Part shown: positions 41,484-50,694 of the stretch, one piece after another
Position numbering within the stretch: position 1 is the first letter of the stretch
How the letters are laid out: the number at the start of each line of letters is the position of its first letter
From: Bog-473 sp963807775
GTDB lineage: Bacteria; Actinomycetota; Acidimicrobiia; Acidimicrobiales; RAAP-2
Direction of reading: 5' to 3'
DNA length: 64,000 nt
NCBI GenBank assembly: GCA_963807775.1
Contig: CAWECY010000010.1
Location: 248,001-312,000 of the forward strand
Made by a program: the position numbers and the translations under genes
The notes under the pieces: generated by a model
Seen by the model: the letters and a program-made list of their open reading frames with translations, nothing else
Databases searched by the model: none
Told to the model about the DNA's origin: nothing

Positions 41484-42965
41484 ATGCGTGAACTCGAACA
41501 CTGGGTGGGCGGCAAGTCGGTCACCGGCACGTCGGGTCGCTTCGGGCCTGTCTTCGACCCGGCGCGTGGTGCCCCGACGGCACAGGTCCCGCTGGCCTCG
41601 GTCGACGAGGTCGGTGCCGTGGTCGAAGTGGCCTCGGAGGCGGCGGCGGAGTGGAGGGCCGGATCGCTCAGTGCACGCGCCGCGGTCCTCTTCCGCTTCC
41701 GCGACCTGGTGAGCCGCGCCGCCGCCGAGCTGGCGGCCGTCGTGACGGCGGAGCACGGCAAGGTGCTGTCCGATGCCGCGGGCGAGGTGGCCCGCGGGCT
41801 CGAGAACATCGAGTTCGCGTGCGGCATCCCGCACCTGCTCAAGGGGTCGCACTCGACCGAGGTCTCGTCCGGCGTCGACGTCCACACGGTGCTCGAGCCG
41901 CTCGGTGTGGTGGCGGGGATCACGCCCTTCAACTTCCCCGTGATGGTGCCCCTGTGGATGCTGGCCAACACGCTGGCCTGCGGCAACGCGTTCGTGCTCA
42001 AGCCGTCGGAGAAGGACCCCTCGGCGTCGCTCCTGCTGGCCGAACTGGCACACGAGGCCGGCGTGCCCGACGGGGTCCTCAACGTGGTCCACGGCGACGC
42101 GGTTGCCGTCGACGCGCTGCTGGCCGACCCGGGGGTGGCCGCCGTCTCCTTCGTGGGGAGCACGCCCATCGCCCGCCACGTCTACGAGACGGGAGCCCGC
42201 CACGGCAAGCGGGTGCAGGCGCTCGGTGGGGCCAAGAACCACATGATCGTGCTGCCCGATGCCGACGTCGACGCCGCGGCGGACGCCGCAATCTCGGCCG
42301 GTTTCGGCTCGGCGGGTGAGCGCTGCATGGCCATTTCGGTGGTGGTGGCCGTGGGGGCGGTGGCCGACCCGCTGGTGACGGCCATCGCCGAGCGGGTGCC
42401 CTCGGTCGTCGTGGGCCCCGGGACGGAACCGGAGTCGCAGATGGGCCCGCTGGTGACGGCCGAGCACCGCGACCGCGTCCGCTCCTACATCGACGGGTCG
42501 GAGTCCGAGGGGGCGCGGCTGGTGGTGGACGGGCGCGGGGAGTGGGCCGAAGGGTTCTTCCTGGGCTGCACCCTGCTCGACGAGGTCCGGCCGGGCATGC
42601 GGGTCTACGACGACGAGATTTTCGGGCCGGTGCTCAGCGTGGTGCGGGTCGGCACCTACGACGAGGCCGTCGAGCTGGTGAACGCCAACCCCTACGGCAA
42701 CGGCACCGCACTGTTCACCCGTGACGGCGGGGCGGCCCGGCGGTTCCAGCGCGACATCACGGCGGGCATGGTCGGGATCAACGTGGCCATTCCCGTGCCG
42801 GTGGGTGTTCACTCCTTCGGGGGTTGGAAGTCCTCGCTGTTCGGCGACAGCGCCATGTACGGGCCCGAGGGCATCCGCTTCTACACCCGGCCCAAGGTGG
42901 TCACGACGCGTTGGCCCGACCCGGCGACGAGCGAGATCGACCTGGGCTTTCCTCGCACCCGCTAG
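41484..42965 (+). CDS. mmsA: Methylmalonate-semialdehyde dehydrogenase (CoA-acylating)
   Basis: This 493-residue aldehyde dehydrogenase has the cofactor motif F-V-G-S-T-P-I-A, the catalytic Cys281 in G-E-R-C-M-A, and F-N-F-P-V-M-V-P. The G-x-R-C-M-A context and the overall pattern match MmsA, which converts (methyl)malonate semialdehyde to acetyl/propionyl-CoA in valine and inositol catabolism. It starts 26 bases after the frameshift-corrected end of the MFS transporter gene and may be cotranscribed with it. Its TAG stop codon coincides with the CTAG target of the downstream insertion sequence. Confidence 0.9.
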   Translation: MRELEHWVGGKSVTGTSGRFGPVFDPARGAPTAQVPLASVDEVGAVVEVASEAAAEWRAGSLSARAAVLFRFRDLVSRAAAELAAVVTAEHGKVLSDAAGEVARGLENIEFACGIPHLLKGSHSTEVSSGVDVHTVLEPLGVVAGITPFNFPVMVPLWMLANTLACGNAFVLKPSEKDPSASLLLAELAHEAGVPDGVLNVVHGDAVAVDALLADPGVAAVSFVGSTPIARHVYETGARHGKRVQALGGAKNHMIVLPDADVDAAADAAISAGFGSAGERCMAISVVVAVGAVADPLVTAIAERVPSVVVGPGTEPESQMGPLVTAEHRDRVRSYIDGSESEGARLVVDGRGEWAEGFFLGCTLLDEVRPGMRVYDDEIFGPVLSVVRVGTYDEAVELVNANPYGNGTALFTRDGGAARRFQRDITAGMVGINVAIPVPVGVHSFGGWKSSLFGDSAMYGPEGIRFYTRPKVVTTRWPDPATSEIDLGFPRTR

Positions 42966-42994
42966 CCGGGTGTTCCGCACATGCAGGGCTGATG
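42966..42994 (+). repeat. Left terminal inverted repeat of the IS
   Basis: The left end (CCGGGTGTTCCGCACATG and on to GATG) matches the complement of 45112-45140 with a single mismatch at position 6. Confidence 0.88.
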
Positions 42995-43020
42995 TCTCCA
43001 GGATGAGGAGCTGGAAACTT

Positions 43021-44631
43021 TCAACGCGGCTGACGGGGGTCGACGCCGAGGAGTTCGAGGAGTTGGGCTTGGAGGGGTAGAGGCCTGGGAATCTGCGCCG
43101 GGTGGGTGTCGGTGGCGGGCATAAGCCGGAGGCACGAAAGCGCAGAGAAGATGAGCCGCCCGGTGGGCTTGGCGGGACGTCCGGCCCAGAGTCCGGCGAG
43201 CTTGACCATCGGGTGCAGCGCAAGGCGGACGGCGCGTTCGACCAGAGCGAAGATGAGCAGCGCCAGGCAGATGACGCTGATGAGGGTTTCGATCCGCCGG
43301 TTGTTCTTCAAGAACATGGGGGCGACCGCGAGCGGGCCCTTGAAGTTGTGATAGCGGCGCTCGGGTGCCTCTTGTCCTTTGTAGTGAGCGAAGACGCCGG
43401 CGCTGTCGATGTCGGGGGCGAGGTTGGTGACCAGCGCGTACCAACCGTCGGTGGCCGCCTCGGCATCGATGGCGTCCTGATCGAAGTGCCAGACCAAGGT
43501 GGGCTTGTTCGTGGTCGTGTCGAACCCGAGGCACGCCTGCAGGTAGGCGTTCACCCGGCGCGTCCTGGCGATGACCGCGACGCGGTCGCTGACGTCTTTT
43601 TCGGTGCGGTAGTAGCGGCCACCGAGTCCTCTCCCGAGACGTTCGAGGTCGTCGCAGGCACGCTCGAGCTTCTTGGCGCGGGCCTTTTGGGCCGCTCGGG
43701 CTCTGGCCGAGGACCACACAAAGACCCGGCGCAGACACAGAGGCGGGTCGCTCTTCTTCGGGCCGCTCAAGACCATGGTGTCTTCGAGCACCCGGTAGGT
43801 CCCGCGCTCGGCGGCCGCCGTGTCGAGGTCGCGCTGGGCGATGTAGTCAACGGGCTCAGCCGCGTCGAGGTCACAGGCCCCCAGCACGTCGGCGCCGACA
43901 TAGGACTTCGAAGCCGGGGCGATGAAGCTGACCCCGGCGTCGATCATGGCGGCCAGGTTCGGATATGACACCAGCTTGGAGTCGCCCACCAACAAGAATC
44001 TCCGCTCGCCGGCCAGCGTGGACAGGGCCTCCATGGCCGGGACGACCTGGGCCACCTCGCCCGCTCCGCCGTCATAGGCGTGGTGCCACAGCGGGACGGC
44101 GCCATCCGCGCTCACAGCCAGGCCGGCCTGGACCTGCTTGAGGTCCGGGCGGCGGTCCTTGGGGTGGCCGAAGCGCGCTTCGATGTAGTCCGGATCGTGT
44201 GAGGCATAGGAGCCGTAGAGGCTGACCGAGGTCATGTCCCAGTGGATGCGAGCCACGTCGACGCCGAAGGTGGCGATCGCCTGAGCCCCGATCGAGCCGA
44301 CGATCCGGTCGAGGTGGGGCGCCACCGCGTCGAGGGCCCGGCCGATGCGGTCGTCGTTGAGGATGTCGGCGGGCACGCCAAAGGTCTCTTCGAGCGCCCA
44401 GTCCCGAGCCCAGTCCTGCACGTGGACCAGCGGGGTCGGAGAGGTCAGGCGGTTGGCGATCAGTGCTTCGATCACCTGGCCGTGGGTGGCGTACACGATG
44501 TCGCGCACCGGCACGGCCCGATCGATGGTGCCCGCGATGTCGAGACGCCCGGCGAAGGCGGCCACGACGGGCAAGGCCCCCAGTGCCTTGTCCACACTCG
44601 GTGGCCCGTACTCGATTCGGCTTGGTGACAT
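43021..44631 (-). CDS. IS1634-family transposase
   Basis: This 536-residue DDE transposase has an N-terminal DUF4277-like domain (about 1-90), then the catalytic core with D-M-T-S-V-S-L-Y-G-S-Y and a later W-Y-A-L-V-T-N segment characteristic of IS1634/IS1549 elements. A hydrophobic helix lies near the C-terminus. ATG 44631 follows a perfect AAGGAGGT ribosome-binding site. The longer open frame to 44850 runs into the divergent accessory gene and is rejected. No frameshift or stop interrupts it. Confidence 0.92.
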   Translation of the reverse strand: MSPSRIEYGPPSVDKALGALPVVAAFAGRLDIAGTIDRAVPVRDIVYATHGQVIEALIANRLTSPTPLVHVQDWARDWALEETFGVPADILNDDRIGRALDAVAPHLDRIVGSIGAQAIATFGVDVARIHWDMTSVSLYGSYASHDPDYIEARFGHPKDRRPDLKQVQAGLAVSADGAVPLWHHAYDGGAGEVAQVVPAMEALSTLAGERRFLLVGDSKLVSYPNLAAMIDAGVSFIAPASKSYVGADVLGACDLDAAEPVDYIAQRDLDTAAAERGTYRVLEDTMVLSGPKKSDPPLCLRRVFVWSSARARAAQKARAKKLERACDDLERLGRGLGGRYYRTEKDVSDRVAVIARTRRVNAYLQACLGFDTTTNKPTLVWHFDQDAIDAEAATDGWYALVTNLAPDIDSAGVFAHYKGQEAPERRYHNFKGPLAVAPMFLKNNRRIETLISVICLALLIFALVERAVRLALHPMVKLAGLWAGRPAKPTGRLIFSALSCLRLMPATDTHPAQIPRPLPLQAQLLELLGVDPRQPR

Positions 44632-44734
44632 GGCTGACCTCCTTGTTGGCGCCGATGCCCGCACCGGTACCTTGACGCTATACACTTCAAGGTAAGCGCA
44701 CGCGGATGGCGCACCGGCAGGAGAAGATGAGGCG

Positions 44735-45082
44735 ATGGCCCAAGCACGAGCACGCCAGCGAAGAACCCAAGCGGCCATCGCCGCCGAGCTGGCCCAGATC
44801 GGCTTCGCCCTCCCCGGCAGCCTCGTCTCGCGCACGACGGCGTGTGGCAAGCCAGGCTGTCGCTGCCAAGGCGACCCTCCCGTGCTCCACGGGCCTTATC
44901 TGACCTGGACCCGCACGGTCAACGGCAAGACGGTCACCCGCAAGATCACCGAGGAACAACGGATCCGTTATCAAGCCTGGTTCGACAACGCCCGCAGGCT
45001 CCGCCAACTCGTCGCCGATCTCGAAGCCCTCTCCCTCGAAGCATCGGGACTCGAAGGAGACGACCACCGACGACGAGGCTGA
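44735..45082 (+). CDS. DUF6788-like IS accessory protein
   Basis: This 115-residue protein starts with basic, Gln/Arg-rich helices and contains C-G-K-P-G-C-R-C, then G-P-Y-L-T-W-T-R and K-I-T-E-E-Q. This Cys-rich pattern is that of DUF6788 proteins, which accompany IS1634-type transposases in actinobacteria and other phyla. It may be a zinc-binding regulator or DNA-binding partner of the transposase, but its role is not established. It is divergent from the transposase across 103 bases. Confidence 0.8.
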   Translation: MAQARARQRRTQAAIAAELAQIGFALPGSLVSRTTACGKPGCRCQGDPPVLHGPYLTWTRTVNGKTVTRKITEEQRIRYQAWFDNARRLRQLVADLEALSLEASGLEGDDHRRRG

Positions 45083-45111
45083 GCGTGCCTACCTCAATCT
45101 CTGGAGTACCC

Positions 45112-45140
45112 CATCAGCCCTGCATGTGCGGAACGCCCGG
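45112..45140 (-). repeat. Right terminal inverted repeat of the IS
   Basis: This is the complement of the left terminal repeat (42966-42994) with one mismatch. It is followed immediately by CTAG. Confidence 0.88.
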
Positions 45141-45431
45141 CTAGCGGCCAGCGGAGCGGCCCCGGGGGCGGGTTCCGGCCATCCGTGCCGGTGGCACGGC
45201 CGTTACAGAAGCTCATAGGGTGGGATGACGTCGCCGAGAGAACGCCGCAGCGCTGCACCGGATCTGAGCGCCGGCGGGCACGGCCCCGGGCCCGCCCTCC
45301 CTGGGCGTCCTCCGCCGGGGGGACGACAAGATCCCTGGATCTCGGGCGTTTTCAGCCCAGTGGGCCGATGTCTCACCGGCCAGGTGGGAAGCTGTATCCG
45401 CCTGGCCGGACTGTGCAAGTGGCCTCGGGAA

Positions 45432-46724
45432 GTGGCGGGAAACGTGTTGGCGAACCTGTTCAAGCTGTTGCGATCGTCCGAATCGGAGAACGAGGCCGCC
45501 GCCGGTGTCACCGAAGACAGCCCGGTCGAGAGCAGGAGGGACGGTGCGGCCAGCGCTGAGCCGGTTCAGGTCATCGTCGACCGCCACGACGGTGCGGCCC
45601 ACGATCGCCCGCCTGAGGCGCCGGCCCGTCAGGGGCCGTCCCCGGCGGCGCCCCCGGCCGAGGCCGGCCCAGCCGCTCGCGACGACGCCGAGTCTCCGGA
45701 TCCCGCTCCCGACGTCCTCCCCTCCGCACCGGTGGCAGGGCAACCGGCCGCCTCCGAACTTCCTGCGGCGAGGTCGGATCCACAGCCGCCGACCGACTTG
45801 CCGGACGACCCCAGCGACGCGCTGAGCCACGGCAGTGCAGAATCGTCCTCGCCGCCGGAGCCGTTCGAGGAGTTGGACGTCGTGGGTCTGCTGGTGGCGA
45901 TTGCCGATCCCGAGGCCTGGGATGAGACGACGCAGGGAGGCGACGACGACGCAGCACGCGGTCTGGTGGACGACGCGGCGCAGCGCAACGGCTCGGATGC
46001 CGACGTGGCCGGCGCCACGAAGAAGGACGAGGAGCTCGAGATGGAGAGCCTGCTCCGGTCCTGGCAAGAGCCGTCGGATGGGAGTCCGCCCGCGACAGCC
46101 ACCGATGACCATGGGCACCGGGCGCCGGTCGACGCCCCCGCCTCCTGGTGGCGCATCGACAATGACGGCTACGCGTTGCCACGGGCAGAGCTACCCGACG
46201 TGCCACTGGCCACCCTGGCCCGGTCCGCCACCGCCGCCCTGGGTGCGCTGGTGGCGAGTGCGCTGAGCGTGAACGAGTACGCCGAGGACGTCTTCGCCGG
46301 GACGGTCAGTCTCATCGTCCGCGACGACTCGTCCAACTACGCCTGGCGCATCAACGCCGACTGGTCGGAGTCCGACGGTCGCGTCGAGTTGCTCGAGGCG
46401 CTCTCGACCATCTTCGGCGAACCAGTGCCCATCGTGGGGCTGCGACGCCTGCGCGCCCGGGGTGACATCCGCTGTGGGGTGGCCCAGACACCGACCCTGC
46501 ACCTGTCCGCTCCGAATGTCGGTGGCCCCGAACCGGAGTGGGAGGACCTTCTCGGGTCGGCGGTACCCGGCGTCCGTCTGGACGTGGAAGCCGGGGACCT
46601 GCGCTTCCGGGCCGTACGCATCTCCGGGATGGCGGTTGCCTGCGCGGTCGACAACGAAGAGGCACTCAGCGTGGTCGACCACTGGCTTGACCGGCTCCTC
46701 GGCGCGGCGACTGTGGCCGGTTGA
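45432..46724 (+). CDS. Hypothetical protein with acidic Pro/Ala-rich N-terminus
   Basis: The frame is open from 45225, but the first ~70 codons look like translated non-coding sequence. GTG 45432 (V-A-G-N-V-L-A-N-L-F-K-L-L) is the preferred start and gives 430 residues. Residues ~15-220 are acidic, Ala/Pro/Asp-rich and probably disordered. The C-terminal ~170 residues appear folded (W-W-R-I-D-N-D-G-Y onward) and end in a D-H-W-L-D-R-L-L helix. No family recognised. It lies between the IS and a compositionally different gene next to a tRNA, so it may belong to a variable region. Confidence 0.7.
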   Translation: MAGNVLANLFKLLRSSESENEAAAGVTEDSPVESRRDGAASAEPVQVIVDRHDGAAHDRPPEAPARQGPSPAAPPAEAGPAARDDAESPDPAPDVLPSAPVAGQPAASELPAARSDPQPPTDLPDDPSDALSHGSAESSSPPEPFEELDVVGLLVAIADPEAWDETTQGGDDDAARGLVDDAAQRNGSDADVAGATKKDEELEMESLLRSWQEPSDGSPPATATDDHGHRAPVDAPASWWRIDNDGYALPRAELPDVPLATLARSATAALGALVASALSVNEYAEDVFAGTVSLIVRDDSSNYAWRINADWSESDGRVELLEALSTIFGEPVPIVGLRRLRARGDIRCGVAQTPTLHLSAPNVGGPEPEWEDLLGSAVPGVRLDVEAGDLRFRAVRISGMAVACAVDNEEALSVVDHWLDRLLGAATVAG

Positions 46725-46836
46725 GGCCCGGGTCGCCACTGGGCTGGTTCACCAGCCTCACCTTGAACTCATCATTGTTCCTGGTAGAGCCGGTCAAATC
46801 CGATAGACGGCCCCTTAGGTATGTCAAACTACATGC

Positions 46837-47424
46837 ATGGGATTCAACCAAACCGCGGTCAAGACCGCGGTAGAGGAGATCGGATCCGGTGGCGAAGGCA
46901 CTCCCGAGCCACCTGACCAACCAGGATTCCAGCAGAAAGACGCGGCGAGCGAGTCTTTCGGGAAGTCTTCTCGTCAACCCAGAGCAGTGCTCTGTGGCTC
47001 CTACCGGAGGGGCATTCCCTCGCTCGTACGGACGTACGAAAAGCTGTCTGCCGCAGGCATGAGGGTGCTCTCGCCCTCAGGGCTTGATTTCCTTGCCGAG
47101 ATCGACGAATTCGTCCTGAACCAGGATGAGGTTGGGATCCCGCCTGAAGCTCTTGAAAGGCTTCATCTCAACTGCATCAGGGCCGCGGATCTGGTCTGGC
47201 TCCACGCGCCAGACGGTTACGTGGGCCTCAGCGGAGCCTTGGAAATTGGCTTTGCGAACGCTGCCGGGGTACGCATCTACGCCGAGGAGATGCCCAGCGA
47301 TATTGCGCTGCGCTCGCTCGTAACCGTCTCCCCGTTGGATCAGGCCATCGCTGAGACGAGCACTGGCGAAAAACGGGGATATGAACCACGAATCGGCACA
47401 AGACATCGTGCGGCTGATAACTGA
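46837..47424 (+). CDS. Nucleoside 2-deoxyribosyltransferase-like protein
   Basis: The 195-residue protein has a ~45-residue polar N-terminal extension. A Rossmann-like domain follows, with V-L-C-G-S-Y-R-R, a central A-A-D-L-V-W-L-H-A-P-D-G-Y-V-G and S-G-A-L-E-I-G-F-A-N-A. The last two motifs match the nucleoside deoxyribosyltransferase fold (G-Y-V-G then the E-x-G-x-A helix). The substrate is unknown; such domains also occur in phage and defence genes. Codon use is noticeably less GC-biased than in neighbours. Together with the adjacent tRNA-Leu gene and IS this suggests horizontal acquisition. Confidence 0.65.
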   Translation: MGFNQTAVKTAVEEIGSGGEGTPEPPDQPGFQQKDAASESFGKSSRQPRAVLCGSYRRGIPSLVRTYEKLSAAGMRVLSPSGLDFLAEIDEFVLNQDEVGIPPEALERLHLNCIRAADLVWLHAPDGYVGLSGALEIGFANAAGVRIYAEEMPSDIALRSLVTVSPLDQAIAETSTGEKRGYEPRIGTRHRAADN

Positions 47425-47494
47425 GGAGATTGGCGAGCTCGCACGGCGGAATCCTGGGCAGCGGCAGCGACTTTCTCATACCTCGAAAACCTGA
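47381..47494 (+). CDS. Short overlapping ORF, possibly a truncated MazG-like gene
   Basis: ATG 47381 lies inside the end of the previous gene and encodes 37 residues (M-N-H-E-S-A-Q-D-I-V-R-L-I-T-E-E-I-G-E-L-A). The E-E-I-G-E-L-A helix resembles the start of MazG-type nucleotide pyrophosphohydrolases, but the frame stops soon after. It could be a remnant cut off near the tRNA gene, or a spurious frame. Confidence 0.35.
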   Translation: MNHESAQDIVRLITEEIGELARRNPGQRQRLSHTSKT

Positions 47495-47549
47495 GCAGCC
47501 TCATCGGGAAATGGACCCCTGTTGGCCGGGGTTCAAGAGAGCACCTGGT

Positions 47550-47636
<87 letters not shown>

Positions 47637-47757
47637 GAGTGACCGGCCAACAGTAGTCGCCGCGCCGGCCCGCTCCAGCCTGAGGTGGCTAGTTGACCTG
47701 GTCAGACGCTCGGCGAATCCCTGGCCAGTGCACCAGGCCAGTAATCTCTAGGGGACC

Positions 47758-48414
47758 ATGGGACTCCAGCAGTTTGAGGAGCGCCTCGAGCGTCTGGTGG
47801 AGGGAACGTTGGCGAAGCCGTTTCGAAGCAGCCTTCAGCCGGTCGAAATCGGCCGGCGGTTGACGCGCGAGATGGACCTGCACCGACGGGTGGGGGTGCG
47901 CGGGCTGATCGCACCGAACGCGTTCGCCGTGACCCTCTCGCCGGCCGACGTCAGCCGGTTCGCCAATTTCATCGACGCCCTGTCGCGGGAGCTCTCGGAC
48001 GCCGCTCGGGAGCACGCCCGGATCGAGGGCTATTCGTTCGTGGGCCCGGTCGAGGTCGAGATCTACGAGGGGTCCAGCCTGAAGCCAGGGCGCTTCACCG
48101 TGTCGGCCGACGTGCACGAGAGCGAGGACGGGGGATTCCTGGCCGAGCTCGTGCTGCCCGACGGCCGGCGGGTCAGCGTGGGCTCGGAAGCCGTGGTCAT
48201 CGGTCGGCTGCCCGAATGTGAGGTCGTGCTCCCGGACTCCAACGTGAGCCGGCGCCACGCCGAGCTGCGGCGCAGGGGCGACGGGGTGTTCGTCACCGAC
48301 CTCGGCTCCACCAACGGGACCAGGGTCAACGGCGCCCCCGTCCGTGAACAGCTCCTGACCAGTGGTGACGAGGTCAGCGTGGGGTCGACCACACTCATCT
48401 TCGAAATGTCGTGA
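47758..48414 (+). CDS. fhaA: FhaA-like protein (DUF3662 and FHA domains)
   Basis: This 218-residue protein has an N-terminal DUF3662 domain (about 1-115, starting G-L-Q-Q-F-E-E-R-L-E-R) and a C-terminal FHA domain with G-R-L-P, S-R-R-H-A-E and D-L-G-S-T-N-G-T. FHA domains bind phosphothreonine. FhaA in mycobacteria links PknB phosphorylation to lipid II flippase control and septal growth. The long central linker of mycobacterial FhaA is missing, so the protein is about half that length. Its stop overlaps the start of fhaB. Confidence 0.92.
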   Translation: MGLQQFEERLERLVEGTLAKPFRSSLQPVEIGRRLTREMDLHRRVGVRGLIAPNAFAVTLSPADVSRFANFIDALSRELSDAAREHARIEGYSFVGPVEVEIYEGSSLKPGRFTVSADVHESEDGGFLAELVLPDGRRVSVGSEAVVIGRLPECEVVLPDSNVSRRHAELRRRGDGVFVTDLGSTNGTRVNGAPVREQLLTSGDEVSVGSTTLIFEMS

Positions 48415-48941
48415 CGGTGTCGAGCGCGGTGGCGGGCCTGCTCGCCACCCAGAACCTGAATGCCGTCCTCCACATCCTGCAGTGGGGTGTGATCGCGCTG
48501 ATCTTCATCTTCTTCCTGCGCGTCATCCGTGCCGTGTGGGTCGAGATGAGCCCTGCCACCATCCGCAAGCCGCGGTCGATGCGCCGTCAGGAGAAGCGCG
48601 AGGTGCGAGCGGCGGCCAAGCCGGCCGATCTCCCTAAGCCGCGTCGCCGCCAGCTCTACCTGAAGGTGGTGCAACCGCCGCCGTACGCCGGCCGCACCTT
48701 CGACCTCGACGACGAGTTGACCATCGGGCGCTCGCCCGGGTGCGGTGTCGCCATGACCGACGACATCTACACCTCCACCCTGCACGCCCGCCTGTTCCGC
48801 CACAACGACCAGCTGTGGGTGGAGGACCTCGGCTCCACGAACGGCACGTACGTCAACTCGGAGCAGATCGGCCAGGCCGTGCGCCTGGGCAAGGGCGACC
48901 TGCTCCAGATCGGCTCCACCGTCTTTGAGGTGTCCCGGTGA
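48411..48941 (+). CDS. fhaB: FhaB/FipA-like FHA-domain membrane protein
   Basis: This 176-residue protein has one N-terminal membrane helix (about 18-40), a basic linker and a C-terminal FHA domain (G-R-S-P, S-T-L-H-A-R-L and D-L-G-S-T-N-G-T). In mycobacteria FhaB/FipA binds phosphorylated partners of the division machinery. The GTG at 48411 overlaps the fhaA stop (GTGA), and its stop overlaps the start of pstP, so the three are translationally coupled. Confidence 0.92.
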   Translation: MTVSSAVAGLLATQNLNAVLHILQWGVIALIFIFFLRVIRAVWVEMSPATIRKPRSMRRQEKREVRAAAKPADLPKPRRRQLYLKVVQPPPYAGRTFDLDDELTIGRSPGCGVAMTDDIYTSTLHARLFRHNDQLWVEDLGSTNGTYVNSEQIGQAVRLGKGDLLQIGSTVFEVSR

Positions 48942-50629
48942 CGGTGCTGCGTTCCGGGTCGGCGACCGACGTCGGTCGGATCCGCCCCATCAACCAGGAC
49001 ATGACACTCGAGCGACCGGGCCTCTTCGCGGTGGCCGACGGCATGGGCGGCCACGCCGGCGGTGAGGTGGCGGCCCGCGTCGCGGTCGAGACGCTCGAGC
49101 AGGCCTTCGAGCGCTCGCCCTCGGCGGACGGCCTGCGCGATGCGTTCTCCGAAGCCAACACCGCGGTCTGGCAGGAGAGCCAGGCCAACTTGGATCTGCG
49201 CGGCATGGGCACCACCCTGACCGCCATGGCGCTGGTCGGGGGATCGGACGGCCGTGACGTGCTGGCTCTGGCCAACGTCGGTGACTCGCGTGCCTACGTG
49301 TTCTCCGGCGGAGAGCTGGTCCAGGTCACCGACGACCACAGCCTGGCCGAGGAGCGCATGCGCCATGGGGAGATGACCGAGGAGGAGGCGGCCGTCCACC
49401 CCCAGCGCCACATCCTGACCCGGGCGCTGGGCGTGTCCGCCGAGGTGGAAACGGACATGTGGGAGCTGAAGCTGCGCAGCGGCGACCGGGTCCTGCTGTG
49501 CTCCGACGGCCTGTCGAACGAGGTCGGGCTGCAGGAGATGGCCGAGATCCTCGGAGCGGTCTCGGACCCCGAGGAGGCAGCCCGGAAGCTGGTCGACAGG
49601 GCCAACGATCACGGCGGCGCCGACAACATCACCGTCGTCATCGTCGATGTCCAGGTCGGCGAGGAGGGCGAGAGCGGCAACGGACGGTCTGTCGTGGTCA
49701 CGCCGCTCGTAGCCGTACCGGCCGACCAGACCGTGACGGCTCCGCCGGCGAGCGGCGACGCCGGGGGGAGCGCCGGCGACGCAAATCAAGAGGGCGGCGG
49801 TAGCGGCCAGGGTTCGGCCCTCGCCGCCGACGTGGCCGCCACCACCCTGCTGGCCCGGGCCGTCCACTCCGATGAGACGGCTGTCGTCCGCATCCCAGAC
49901 CAACTGGCCCCCGGTGCCCAGCTCGGGTTCGGCGAGGACCGGGAGCAGGCGAACTTGGCCGAGGAGGGGCCGCACAGCGACGAGTTCTTCGTGGGCTCCA
50001 CCTCCTCGGTCCCCCTGTCCCGTTCGACGGCACGTGTGGCGCCGGTCCCCCAGGCCCAGCCGAGCCGGCATCAGGAGAAGGAGAGCCGGGGCGAGAGACG
50101 CCGCCGGCTCGGCATCCCCCGCCGGGTCACGTTCCGGGTGATCGGCTTCCTGCTTCTCGTCGCCGCCGTGCCCGTCGCCGTCTACTTCGTCATCAAGTGG
50201 TACGCCTACGACAATTGGGTCGTGACGCTGCAGGGGGACCAGATCGTGGTCAAGCAAGGCCAGCCGGGGGGCGTGCTGTGGTTCAAGCCGAAGGTGGTGG
50301 ACCACACCGGCCATACGGTCGGCGACATCCTTCCCCTGGCTGTCCCCGTGCTCAAGGCGGGCGTGCAGGAGGGCTCCCTCTCCAGTGCCAAGGCGTACGT
50401 CGTGCGTCTCGTCAGTGAGGACGCCACGACCACGACGACCACCACCACAACAACGACCACAACGACCATCCGCCACTTCATCGGCGGCCCCGCGCCGGCG
50501 CCGGCCGCGCCGACCACGGCGCCGCCCACGACGGCCGTCACCACCACGACCACCCAACCGGCGCTCACGACGACCACCGCCGCCGTCACGGCCACCACCG
50601 CGACTGCTACGACGGTAACCACGCCGTGA
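48938..50629 (+). CDS. pstP: PP2C-type Ser/Thr phosphatase PstP
   Basis: This 563-residue protein has an N-terminal PP2C domain with metal-binding D-G-M-G-G-H-A-G-G, G-D-S-R-A-Y, S-D-G-L-S-N and G-A-D-N-I-T-V-V. An Ala/Gly/Ser linker, a membrane helix (about 401-421) and a Thr-rich extracytoplasmic tail with T-T-T-T tracts follow. It dephosphorylates PknB and its substrates. It is coupled to fhaB by a 4-base overlap. The Thr-rich tail is longer than in mycobacterial PstP and resembles a wall-embedded stalk. Confidence 0.93.
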   Translation: MTVLRSGSATDVGRIRPINQDMTLERPGLFAVADGMGGHAGGEVAARVAVETLEQAFERSPSADGLRDAFSEANTAVWQESQANLDLRGMGTTLTAMALVGGSDGRDVLALANVGDSRAYVFSGGELVQVTDDHSLAEERMRHGEMTEEEAAVHPQRHILTRALGVSAEVETDMWELKLRSGDRVLLCSDGLSNEVGLQEMAEILGAVSDPEEAARKLVDRANDHGGADNITVVIVDVQVGEEGESGNGRSVVVTPLVAVPADQTVTAPPASGDAGGSAGDANQEGGGSGQGSALAADVAATTLLARAVHSDETAVVRIPDQLAPGAQLGFGEDREQANLAEEGPHSDEFFVGSTSSVPLSRSTARVAPVPQAQPSRHQEKESRGERRRRLGIPRRVTFRVIGFLLLVAAVPVAVYFVIKWYAYDNWVVTLQGDQIVVKQGQPGGVLWFKPKVVDHTGHTVGDILPLAVPVLKAGVQEGSLSSAKAYVVRLVSEDATTTTTTTTTTTTTTIRHFIGGPAPAPAAPTTAPPTTAVTTTTTQPALTTTTAAVTATTATATTVTTP

Positions 50630-50694
50630 CGGCAGCCACGACCACTCTGTTCGGCCCTCTCGGCCGGGGACTCCGAGCGTAGGCTCAGGGCGCC

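Larger units (their letters stand above)
42966..45140. mobile_element. IS1634-like insertion sequence, complete
   Basis: This 2175-bp element carries a minus-strand transposase and a divergent plus-strand accessory gene. Its ends are inverted repeats: about 29 bases beginning CCGGGTGTTCCGCACATG at the left and the complement of CCGGGCGTTCCGCACATG at the right, with one mismatch. It is flanked by CTAG on both sides (42962-42965 and 45141-45144). CTAG is palindromic, so it can be read as a 4-bp target duplication or as part of slightly longer ends. The intact frames suggest recent activity. Confidence 0.88.

Noticed and set aside
41211..43223. 670-residue minus-strand frame opposite mmsA
   Set aside because: Shadow frame that crosses the insertion sequence boundary, so it cannot be an ancient gene.
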